64,000 nucleotides of DNA, from positions 31,742,501 through 31,806,500 of the forward strand of contig NC_134368.1 of the NCBI RefSeq assembly GCF_035582795.1, written 5' to 3'. This DNA is from Mycteria americana. Its lineage: Eukaryota; Chordata; Aves; Ciconiiformes; Ciconiidae. The position numbers and the translations under genes are program-made. Position 1 is the stretch's first letter. Every line of letters starts with the position of its first letter. The notes under the pieces are model-generated. The model did not search any database. It saw only the letters and a program-made list of their open reading frames with translations, and had not been told where the DNA came from. Below, in pieces: positions 13,263 through 23,681 of this stretch.

Positions 13263-16200
13263 GGAGACAGGGTCCTTCCTTGGTTCCTGAGGTTCCACTA
13301 CACGTTAATGTCAAAATGGACGTGGCTTGCTTTCATCACCTGCGGCCAGATTTATTTTGCTGAGGTGTCACCACTGGTGGCTACAGCAAGCAGCAGTGCT
13401 GGTGGCAGTCAGGCAGCATGGCATGCAGGCAAGGAGGTGGCTGCAAGGATTTCTACCCCCTCTTTTCCCTTCCTGGAGACAACTTGCTCCTTCCACAGCA
13501 CCCATCCTTTCACTGCATATTCTACCTCCCACAAACCCAAACCCAAGTTCGTGTCCCCTGCCACCCCTCTAGAGCTGCAATGCCCCTGCCCTGCTTCCCA
13601 TCACGGTGGGCACCCATGGGTGATGGGTTCTCATAGCCCTGCGCGTAGGCATCCTGCCCCTTAACCCTCACTGCTGCGGGCTGCTGACATTTTGAGGTAC
13701 TAGTGCTATCATGCTACAGTAGCAGGCAACTGTACTGCACCAGTCAATATTACAGGATAAAAAAAAGCACAATTTGGTGTACTCTAGATAAATACCATGG
13801 ATTAATGAAGCAATAAAAATTAATTAAGCACTACTAGTCAGCACAACTTTTTGCAATGGAGACTTTTGCCTGCAATATAAAACACTACAGAGCATCCTAC
13901 CATGTGGCATTTTTGCTATTGATTTGCATGGACACAGGACAAGGAATCTAGTGGAAGTCGTTACCTTTGTAGTCTGAAAGATAAGAGAAAGCTTGCTTTC
14001 CACACCAGACTGTCCCAGCCCTCTGAGGCAGTACGCGTGGCACCAGAACCCTCTCTGAATTTTTCACTCCGCGTTGCAGCTGGGAAGATCTTGGGACCCA
14101 CATGCTTGGTGGCATCGGCGCATCTTCGTGGACAATGTCAGCTGGCAGCCAGGTGCCTGCTCCTTTCCTGACCAAGCGCGGTGCTTTCCCACGCCTGCAG
14201 CATCTGGACTAATATTTTTCTGTGTTAGACCATGGGTTGAATGTTTTCATATTCAAGGTGTCCCGGTTCTGGCAGTGAAAGTAGCTCAAACTGGGACGGT
14301 GCAGTGGCTGTTGTCAGACGTCTCAACACTGTGTTGAAATGACATCTCGTCATCACATGCAGACAGGAAGCAGCAAGCAGGCGAGAGAGAAAATATAACA
14401 AAAAGGATTTCTCTGTCTGCCAAGGGAACAGTCCATGCACAAAATCCTGGCTGCTAAAAAGGTAGACAGCAGTGTCAGAAACGACAGCTTTGGATTTTTA
14501 GTGCCGTCTTCTTATCTGAATTCTCATTACATATCTATTAACTAATAAAATGTAGGTGAATGTAAACGTCACTTAAATATTTTCATAGATTTCCACCAAT
14601 TAGCTTTTTCTAAATAGTATAGTATTTCTACATCTGCTTCTGCATTTATGCATCTAGATTTTAGTTACCTCTATCGCACTGGAAGCACATCATATTTTCT
14701 CTCTGTTTTTCAATGGATATGTTTTTTAAAAACTAGGTACATTAAAAATGTGAATTTAAAATCACTCCTTTTTTTACTTTACAAGTAGAATAAAAATTGC
14801 CAACATCCTCCTCCATTTCTGTTTCACCTCTGGATCTAAATTCACACATTCCTCTTTTGCTCTTAAAAAATTTCCATAAATTTACTTTGTGGCAGTTGTA
14901 GTAAACTGTAGCACTTTAGAGAGGACCTTCTGTGTTTTCTTTTAACATGGATCCTGTTCCCAGTAAGATTTATGCATAAGCAAAAAAGAAAATCACGCTA
15001 GGTTTTCTGGTTAAAATTTCCCCCAGATTTTAAGCACTAAAATGATCATAGCCTGAAAACTTCTGAAAAATGAAAATCTCATGAGTTTTATCCAACTTAC
15101 AGCCTTCAAAAAAATGTTGGCATTTTTTGAAGCAGCCACTTTTGCAAAAAAAATCCTATGTAAAACTCCATTTTCCTGATGAAAAAGATTTGGATGTTAT
15201 GCTTGTCACCTCCTTACCCAGTGCCTCAGGTGCATTAGAAAATTATTGCCTTTAGTCAGAGATACTGGGGGTTTTGGAGAGGAATAAGCAAGCTCATTGC
15301 AGAAAACGCTCCACGGGCTGGTACCCAAGGCTTCTCTCTGATGAATGCTTTGTGGTGTTCTGTTGCGCTCTTCTGTATCTCTGTATCTTCTTCATTTTAT
15401 TTCAAGATTTATTTGAAGAGGGTATTTTTGTCCCAAATAGAAGATTTTTTTTTCGTACGGAATAGTTTGTGTGGGTATGCAACTATTTCAGTTACAGCTG
15501 GAAGACAGAAAATGCCCTTTTGTTTCACACAGACATTTAGACATGATGAACACACCAAGCTGGTGTGGGGCCATGGACAATACCTGCAGCAGCAGCAGTG
15601 CAGCGCACTAAGGGTGAACTGCAAAGCAAAACAGTCCTGGTGCAGAGGACCTGATGTTCGCGATACACAAGTTTATGGAGGTTTTATTTCAGACTAGCTC
15701 TAGTCTGGTCCATTCCCCCTTTTGTGGGTGGAACCCCATGGACGTGCTCCTGATCTGCACCGCCTGGTTTAGGCTGATCCCAGAAGAACCCAGCTTGTGC
15801 TTTCCAACACTGCTTCACAAAGCATGCTAAACTGGGACGTGCAGTTCAAAAGCACCCTCCTGACCCGAATGGAAACACTAGCGCAGCTGCACCCCCAGCT
15901 GCCTAGGGGTGCACCTCAACGCAGGAGTAATGGGACCACCAGAAGAGTCTGGTGGCAAGTATAGCCCATTTTATTCATTTAAGCTACCCTGGCAAAAGTT
16001 CTCTTTCTTCCAAAATAAGCTGTGACTCTCTTACTAGTGTTAGCTAATACAATTGTCCTGGCTGTACAGCTATGTTAGTGACCCCTTTCTTACGCAGGTA
16101 AGGAGCTATCCCTAGGGAAGAGTGGTTTGGCTCCATCTCCTATCTCCAGCAACACCCATGGGAAGCTGATATGAGGTAGGTGCCCAAGTACCTTTGTAGA

Positions 16201-17880
16201 TGTCAGACGTGCACCTTTTGGCTGGTGTTAGGTGGTGGCAGGCAGTGGTTAGAGAATTGGAGATGAGACCACCCCACCCTAAACCTGGGCTTTCCAGACC
16301 GGTGAAAAGTAAAATAAAGTCCACATCTCCCACCTTCATGGTGGCAACTCTCAGCTGAGGAGCAGCAACTTTTTACATTGTGATTACTCGATCCTTTGTG
16401 CTCATTGGACTGTGGCTGCATTTCATGGGGTCATCCACAACGGGAAACACCAGTATCAGCTAGTGAAAACTCTCAGCTGAGACTGAGTGGTGATTGCTCC
16501 ACCCACCAGTGACTTAAATCAAAATGCAGTAAGACCAATTTCATTCCACATGGAAATGTCTACACAGGATTTTAACAAGGATTCATTTACCTTTTCTCAA
16601 TTTACAGGTCTGGTGAGTTCAGACCAGTGTAACCCACCATCTCTACGAATGCAGGCACACAGGCTTGTTCCCATCCTCTTCAGTAAGAGTGTGACCACAC
16701 TAATTTCCTCCACTTTCTCTGGCAGCAGGGAAATGCAGCCATTCTGCCACAAATTAAATTAATCCTTCATAGATAAGACAGTCATTGCAGCTTCCTGCAT
16801 GGAGCCCAAAATTTTCGTCCTATTTAATAATCAGACACTGTAAAATGACATTTTAAATGTATTCACAGCTTTCAAACATCTGGTGCATACTGCTGATGTG
16901 CAGCAGATGACTAAGTTGTATTTATTTTGGAGCATAATGCCACAGCCTGACTATTTAAGAGAGAATATCTGAGAAAGAACATCCCAAACAAAGGCTTATT
17001 GGTGAACTTACCTGCCACTGCCCTTTACTCATCTGTTGAAACAGTATGTGTCTATTTGCATAACTCAAGCTGCTCAGCAGCAATCAAAGCCATCACTATC
17101 CTGCTATCATTAGTTTTTCCCTCATCTATGCAAAAATCCATTTACATGGGTGAGCAATATGGATCTTACCTTTTCCTATGTTTCAAAATGATAGCAAAGG
17201 AGAGAAGGTTTTGTCAGAACTGTTTAGTCATTTTGGAACCCAAGAGCTATTTCTGTAAGTTTTGGCTATGCCATTTAAATATTTCTTTATCTTTTTCAGT
17301 CTCAGTCTAAACATGAAATTTCCGATGCTTTAGAGTTTCTGCAAAAAAAAGTAGTACTATGTCTTCTCCCTTTATTTTAGTAACTTTTGTAACTGGTTGT
17401 TTGAATGTGTGTATATTTTAAAGATATATTTTAATCTGAAAAGGAATCTTGGGGAGCAGGTACCAGGTTAGCATTTGGGGGTTAATATGAAACGGTTTGC
17501 TCACATCAGTCAATGCAATCCTGGCATTCATGCCATATAGAATGGCGAACACATATAGTCTCCATAACAATAAGAAACCCCAAACTTATCATTCACACCT
17601 TCACTGTTAATGGGAAACTCAAAAAAAAAACCACCCCCAAAACCCCAAACACCCAAAAGCTGTTTGTGTAGTAACTGAGATTGTAAGAACAGTCATACAG
17701 TTTGAGACGAAAAAATCTTGTCTCCAACAATGGTCAGTCTCATTACAAAAAGATATTATTTTAGTTTGACACGATTTGTTTTCCATAAACCAATTTTGAT
17801 TTGGAACAGTTTTATTTCTATCCTTAAAATCAAGTCCTATACTCACAATTCAACATTTTGTTTTGCTTCCAAATAGTTCT
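13263..17880. other. Upstream flank, no gene seen
   Basis: Mixed-composition intergenic DNA. About 14.5-15.2 kb is clearly AT-rich. Short open frames on both strands lack any recognisable domain. No repeat could be named by eye. Confidence 0.6.
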
Positions 17881-17889
17881 GATACGCTT

Positions 17890-18085
17890 GTAATATCCAA
17901 GCTTCCTGCCACAGGTTTTTAAAATACTGACATGCCATTGACTTTCTTCCAGTCTTCTGGAAACTGCTGGAGGTTTTCCAATATGCTGAAAATCACCATT
18001 TCTGCTCCTCGGTTCTCTTCAGTTAGCTGTCTTAAAAATCACAGGTGCAGGTTATCCAGACCTGCTGATTTAAATGTTTAATCTT
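17890..18085 (-). pseudogene. Fossil CR1-type reverse transcriptase fragment
   Basis: Read on the minus strand, 18075 down to about 17950 gives AGLDNLHL, a stop, FLRQLTEEN, then after a shift ENLQQFPEDWKKVN. This matches the order of the CR1/L3 ORF2 region just before the reverse transcriptase palm, where family members read like 'pGLDgihpRvLkeLae' and later 'vPeDWKkAnVtPifK'. An in-frame stop and at least one frame change show that it is dead. I rely on remembered family motifs. Confidence 0.6.
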
Positions 18086-18169
18086 TGTAGCTGCTGTTTA
18101 ACATCTTCTAGCTCCATGCTTGGAATGACAGTCCGCAGAGAGAGCTGTGATATCACCAGATTTAAAGTA

Positions 18170-19972
18170 GCACAAATTTGCACACACACTGGACCAAAAT
18201 GCTTTATCGGACATAGCCCAGTTTGGAGATAAAAGGCTTAGCACTATTTCTGATTGCTTAGACTGGACTGGTACACTGATCTACAGCATATACACACATC
18301 TCAAAATCTAGCTTGTCTTTCATTTTTGTAAATAAATAAGCCTTTTGCTGTGAGAGCTGAAAGAAAATCCTGTGAATGTGAAATGGATGTGTGCCTGAAG
18401 CTGAAGGGAGCCTTGGACAACTGCTTGGAGAAGCCAGAGGTATTGTGGTCTGTCGTAGTAAGATGTGAGCTGTGACAGCGAGGGACACTAATCCTTATCT
18501 CAGCAGGAACTTGCTCTGGAAGAGGTGAGCCCACTTGACTTTTGTCAGAGTGTTAATATAACTATCCTGGTAGTACTTTCCATGAAGATAAGCCATATAA
18601 GAGTTATGTCCCAAATTTACCTGACACAAAGGTCTGTGACCCAAAGACTGTCTCCTCTGGCACAGTGTCCAGACACCTACCAGCAAAGCTGTGGCTTCAA
18701 GCAGACATAGCAGAACAATTTCAAATGTCTTGATCTGGAGAGGGTACCTCATTGTCATATACCCTTTTTGATGGTGTTGTGCTTCCACCTTCTCTTTCTG
18801 TTTGTCTTGGCAGATATATTTTCCTCCAAGATGTGGTGAGGACACGAGTAACTTTGCACATGGCTGTCTTTGCCTCTCCAGTCAGAGTGGCCAGGTCCCT
18901 GCTTGCAACATGATGTGGGAGTCAGCACATGTCCAGAAGAAGAGCCATATCCAGGTTTCTAGACAGAGCCAAACATCTTCTGCATTGCTCCTAGTCGGGC
19001 AAACACACTAATAATCCAGCATGTCGACAGCTAACACCTCCCCTCCCCAACTTACACAGTTTTATTTGCAAGCAAATAAAGGGAGTTTAGTAAGTATATG
19101 GGTTTAAGCACTATTCTAGACAGTCAACACTTTGGTGACACCACAGTTTATGATGAAAAAAAAAAATGACAGCTCTGGGTCACACTTCAGGCAGTGCTAA
19201 ATGTTGCATACTGTTGATGCTATTCTAGTTTAATGTGGTTTACCTCAAATACTTAATGCTGGGCATTATGTGTTGTGTACAAAAAACAAAAAATGACTCC
19301 TTTTAACATTCAAGACAAGACATCTGACTTAAAAATTTCCCAGCATGCAGGTCTTGCCATAGCGTTTGTCTTTGAAGTGAAACAAAACTGCAGCTGATAG
19401 GGAATGTTTTGATGAAGCGGTTTCTCATGAGAAAATGCGGATTCACAAACATGGAAAATTTTCATAGAAACACATAGGGCAAGAAGATGGTTTAGGGACA
19501 GGATAGAAGTTCTGGGTCAGACAGAGACTCCCACAATGGTTGAAGTGTTGGCCGGGACGGGAGGGATGAGTGTCTTTCAGGCAGTATCCTCAAGCGTATC
19601 TCGGGTAATGAAATACACTCAGGCAGAGCCAGCACAGTCAAGTTCTCATTCAGTGCTTGAAAATGGCAGCTAAGTATTAGATGGAAAGTTTTTCAGCACA
19701 GAACTGGCTTTAGGTGTTGCTGATCAGCAGTGGGTAAATTTCTGGGTCTGACAACTGAATTCTGGTGAGACTGAGTATTATTGAGCATTTCCCATAAATA
19801 CGTTTTTGGCCCTATCCTGGCTAGGGAATCTTACCCCGTCAAGTAATGTTTGCCACCTGCAACAAAGCAGTAAAGCATTCCTTGTCCATGTTTGCAAGTC
19901 ATTCAACCACACATCATATCAAAGAGGCTATATATTATAGAGTTGAAGACCATCAACTGGAATCAGTGGAGT
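18170..19972. other. Upstream flank, no gene seen
   Basis: Intergenic sequence. Minus-strand open frames at 18258-18845 overlap one another in different frames and resemble nothing I know. There is an A run near 19156-19168. Confidence 0.55.
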
Positions 19973-19977
19973 GTGAC
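19973..19977 (+). repeat. Left target site duplication of the LTR (GTGAC)
   Basis: GTGAC directly before the TG of the LTR; identical to 21307-21311. Confidence 0.85.
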
Positions 19978-20331
19978 TGTACTGGGTTTACGTGGCAAGG
20001 TTTTGGTAGCAGGGGGGCTACAGGGGTGGCTTCTGTGAGAAGCTGCTAGAAGCTTCCCCTATGTCCAATAGAGCCAGTGCCAGCCGGCTCCAAGACGGAC
20101 CTGCCACTGGGCAAGGGCGAGCCCATCAGCGACGGTGGCAGCACCTTTGGGATAACGTATTTAAGAAGGGGGAGGAAAAAACTGTGCAACTGCAGCCAAA
20201 GAGAGGAGTGAGAATATGTGAGAGAAACAACTCTGCAGATGCCAAGGCCAGTGAAGGAGGAGGGGGAGGAGGTGCTCCAGGTGTTGGAGCAGAGATTCCC
20301 CTGCAGCCTGTGGTGAAGCCCATGGTGAGGC

Positions 20332-20508
20332 AGCCTTATTGCCGCAGGCTCTGGAGATGCAGAAAATGCTCAGTAGTCCAGTGACATGATAGTAATTAAT
20401 AATACCTGCATTTCTAAAGTACCTTTAACATACTTCAAAGGGGGTTGCTGGGAAGGCTCTTCCTTTGAAAATTAGGGCTCCTCTCCAGGCATGCAGACAG
20501 GGACAGAG
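20332..20508 (+). repeat. 177-bp duplicated segment, copy inside the LTR
   Basis: Identical to 22774-22950 except at 20463 (C here, T there). It interrupts the LTR: sequence typical of the LTR stands on both sides (AAGCCCATGGTGAGGC before, AAGCCCATGGTGAATCC after). The segment has an AT-rich middle (GTAATTAATAATACCTGC) unlike the GC-rich LTR. Confidence 0.9.
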
Positions 20509-20639
20509 GACAGAAGCCCATGGTGAATCCCCCTGCAGCCCACGGAGGTTAGCAGTGGAGCAGACATCCACCTGCAGCCTGTGGAGGACCCCACACCAGA
20601 GCAGGTGGATGTGCCCGAAGGAGGCTGTGACCCCGTGGG

Positions 20640-20900
20640 AAGCCTGTGCTGGAGCAGGCTCCTGGCAGGACCTGTGGACCCGTGGAGAGAGGAGCCCACA
20701 CTGGAGCAGGTTTGCTGGCAGGACTTGTGACCCCGTGGGGGACCCACGCTGGAGCAGTCTGTTCCTGAAGGACTGCACCCCGTGGAAGGGACCCGCGCTG
20801 GAGCAGTTTGTGAAGAACTGCAGCCTGTGGGAAAGGCTCACGTTGGAGAAGTTCGTGGAGAACTGTCTCCCGTGGGAGGGACCTCACGCTGGAGCAGGGG
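20640..20900 (+). repeat. Imperfect 45-bp repeats inside the LTR
   Basis: A unit built around 'gctggagcagtt.gtgaagaac' plus 'tgc...ccgtgggaagg' is repeated head to tail, clearest between 20745 and 20900. In one frame it reads as 15-residue units such as LEQFVKNC and LEKFVENC, each followed by a W. The open frame 20465-20926 that crosses it starts in the inserted 177-bp segment, so it is not an ancestral gene. I take the repeats as a structural property of the LTR and not as coding. Confidence 0.6.
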
Positions 20901-21306
20901 AAGAGTGTGAGGAGTCCTCCCCCTGAGGAGAAATGAGCGGCAGAGACAAAGTGTGATGAACTGACCGCAACCCCCATTCCCCGTCCCCCTGCACTGCCCG
21001 GGGGGAGGAGGTAGAGAAATTGGGAGTGAAGGTGAGCCCGGGAAGAAGGGAGGGGTGGGGGGAAGGTGTTTGAAGATTTGGTTTTATTTCTCATTATCCT
21101 ACTCTGATTTGATTGGTAATAAATTCAACTAATTTTCCCAAGTCGAGTCTGTTCTGCCCGTGACGGTAACTGGTGAGTGATCTCTCCCTGTCCTTACCTC
21201 GACCCACGAGCCTTTCGTCATATATTCTTCCCTGTCCAGCTGAGGAGGGGAGTGATAGAGCGGCTTTGGTGGGCACCTGGTGTCCAGCCAGGGTCAGCCC
21301 ACCACA

Positions 21307-21311
21307 GTGAC
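21307..21311 (+). repeat. Right target site duplication of the LTR (GTGAC)
   Basis: GTGAC directly after the terminal CA of the LTR; the pair proves one insertion event and intact LTR ends. Confidence 0.85.
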
Positions 21312-22773
21312 TGAAGGTGTTCGTGAAGAGACCTAAAAATTAACATCACCAAAGATGCTGTGGGAAGGGGGGTGGGAGGAAGCGTCTTACGGTTTTGCCT
21401 TGCCACGTCTCATCGAAGCAAGCTTCTCCTCCAGCCAGGCTCCCATCACGCATGCTGGTTCAGGCCATGAGCCCCTCACCTGTAGCCACGACCACTGTGA
21501 GGCATAGAGCTGAGCCCCAGAGGCATAGCCAGGACTGCACCAGAGCAAATTAGTCCATCTGAGAGTCTAGCAGATGGCTGAATGACCTCTGTAGCTGAGC
21601 TTGGTTCTGTCCTGCCAGCTCTGGGCGCAGACACAGCTAATGCACGACTGTGCCCTCACCAAGCTGGCAAGCCCATAGATTTTCATCAAAGGGCATCTGT
21701 GTAATGAGTCCCGTCTGATAAATGCTAGAGCCATGGAAAAAAAAAAAATCTTCAAAACTTCCCTCCAAGCCTTGCATCAAAGATAGTTGGAATAGGAAGC
21801 ACCAAGGCTGCATATTTGTGGGATCTTGATTCGAACAAGTCTGAGACTCCATAAAAACAGGGATAAAGCATATTGGTAACTTTTCTCACAGTTGGCTCTT
21901 ACCCACGTGGGATCTCATTGCTGAACAAACTTCAAACAGTGGTACTAATAAATGTCTGTCCACATTCAAAAATACCTCAGTCACAGCAAACTCCCGTTTC
22001 CTGAGACATCTCTAATCCCTGAGATATTCCTGAACACCATTCCTAATCTGAGCAGCACGAGTTGGCTCACAGTGAGGTCTCCAGGTGGGCAGAAGGGCGG
22101 ATGCAGCTCCATGTCCAGCCCCACCAAACTTGTCCTGTATCTGAATGACGGGCCCTTGGATGAGCTTAAAACACTGAACTGCTTCTGGAGGTCAAAAAGT
22201 CAGTCCCCAGTTTCAGGAAGAGTTGACGCCTTTGGTCTCTGGGCCTTACAATGCAAGGGCAAAAGTATTGTCCTCCTGACAGCTCCCCTTCCTCTCTTTT
22301 TTTCTGGGAGGTTACTTGTTCAGGAACACAGTGTTTGTTTTCTCACCTCTCCAGACAAAGCAGTCAGCCTTTTCCTCTAGGTAAAGCCTCTTTAACTGCA
22401 AGCAGTTAACATCAATCACTGCTAGAATTAACATCAATCACTCTGTTAGAATTAACCTGCCCTTTACTTGGTATTGGGACGATCTGTCCTGTTGTGCCCC
22501 ATACCAGGTTGGACTGTTGACTTTCCATATAACCTCTTGCCTTGTTTATTTACATTACAGAAGGGACTGAGTAATTCTGCAAACATTTCGATGGTGAGGA
22601 ATCAATCTCTCTTTTATTTGCTGAAGTCATGATTACTTCACTGCAATGTATCACTGTCCAAAACAACTACACCTGAAAATATATATTTAATTTGACATAT
22701 GTTCATAATAAAGTGTATTTAACTGCAAAGATATATATGTCTGAAGGTATAATTGCTACTGGAAGAACATCTG
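21312..22773. other. Intergenic, no gene seen
   Basis: Mixed sequence with no recognisable repeat. The + frame 21952-22380 (142 codons) has no known domain. AT-rich from about 22.6 kb. Confidence 0.55.
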
Positions 22774-22950
22774 AGCCTTATTGCCGCAGGCTCTGGAGAT
22801 GCAGAAAATGCTCAGTAGTCCAGTGACATGATAGTAATTAATAATACCTGCATTTCTAAAGTACCTTTAACATACTTCAAAGGGGGTTGCTGGGAAGGCT
22901 CTTCTTTTGAAAATTAGGGCTCCTCTCCAGGCATGCAGACAGGGACAGAG
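22774..22950 (+). repeat. 177-bp duplicated segment, copy outside the LTR
   Basis: Partner of 20332-20508. Here the flanks are AT-rich unique sequence that matches its own composition better, so this is the likelier original. The part 'ataatacctgcatttctaaagt...cttcaaag' resembles the 5' part of MIR/CORE-type SINEs, but weakly. Confidence 0.88.
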
Positions 22951-23462
22951 AAAAACATGTCTAAAAACTTGGCACCTTGTGCATAAAATGTATTTATTTC
23001 TTTATATTAATCATAAATGGTATCAACAATAATTCTATTCAATTCACACAGGATCAAGTTGAGGGATGTGATGTAGGGGATTTTGAAACAGCAAGAAAAA
23101 TGAAAGAGAATAAGCTGTGTGTCTGTCAGAGACCTGAATGTGTTCCATATAAGAGAATCCTGGCAAATCTAGAACTCCCAAGGGGTCAGGCAATATTGAT
23201 TTGGTTGAATTCATCAGCATAGGAAATCATAGTGTGATTGCATGTCTAGAACAGTTACAGAGTCTATAAAGTTTTCTAAAAAGTCTTGAGTTCTCGTGTC
23301 AGGACCACAGCTCTACAAACAAAGAATTACTGTGTTTTGGAAAGTTTTTCCCATGGAGGAGGAAAGGCTTTTTGGTTGTGAAAACATTATAGATGTCCAG
23401 TTTGGTTATGCTTAAGGCTTGCAGTTTTCAATTTGCATAGCAATTTTTATGCCCAAGCTATT

Positions 23463-23681
23463 CTAAATTAATTTTGAGAGCAAGACTTTGTAAGGCACTG
23501 TATCAAACATTGTTGCTGTTTTTAATTCAAATACCACTACCTTGTTTTCTTCAGTTGCTAATTTACCAAAAGAATTAAGAGCCACCGAAGAAAAGCTATC
23601 AAGTTTCCCAAGCGAGATTTGATCTTTATGAGAAAATGCGTGCATAAGTTTTGTTCTTATTAAACACTGCTGAGCATCCAA
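23463..23681 (-). pseudogene. Fossil LINE (CR1/L3-like) reverse transcriptase fragment
   Basis: The minus-strand frame ends with VVVFELKTATMFDTVPYKVLLSKL. CR1/L3 reverse transcriptases have 'vYLDFsKAFDtVpHkiLLsKL' at this point, which is the first catalytic block of the palm. Here the catalytic Asp region is altered (F-E-L in place of Y-L-D-F), so it cannot be active. It is a short relic with an open frame of only 72 codons. Confidence 0.65.

Larger units (their letters stand above)
19978..21306 (+). mobile_element. Solo LTR of an avian endogenous retrovirus, with an internal insertion
   Basis: Starts TGTACTGGG and ends CACCACA, with TG...CA termini. It is flanked on both sides by the 5-bp target duplication GTGAC (19973-19977 and 21307-21311). 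A TATA-like TATTTAAG lies at 20158-20165 and a polyadenylation signal AATAAA at 21118-21123. I recognise the sequence as a widespread bird ERV LTR, probably ERVL-like, but cannot assign a named family. No gag, pol or env lies beside it, so it is a solo LTR left by recombination. Its length of 1,329 bp includes a 177-bp segment (20332-20508) that also occurs outside the LTR. The middle part (about 20.28-20.9 kb) is made of imperfect repeats containing CTGGAGCAG and CCGTGGG. Confidence 0.88.

Noticed and set aside
20465..20926. 153-codon + frame and 138- to 181-codon minus frames in the LTR
   Set aside because: The + frame starts in the inserted 177-bp segment and runs through LTR repeats. No retroviral protein domain is present.
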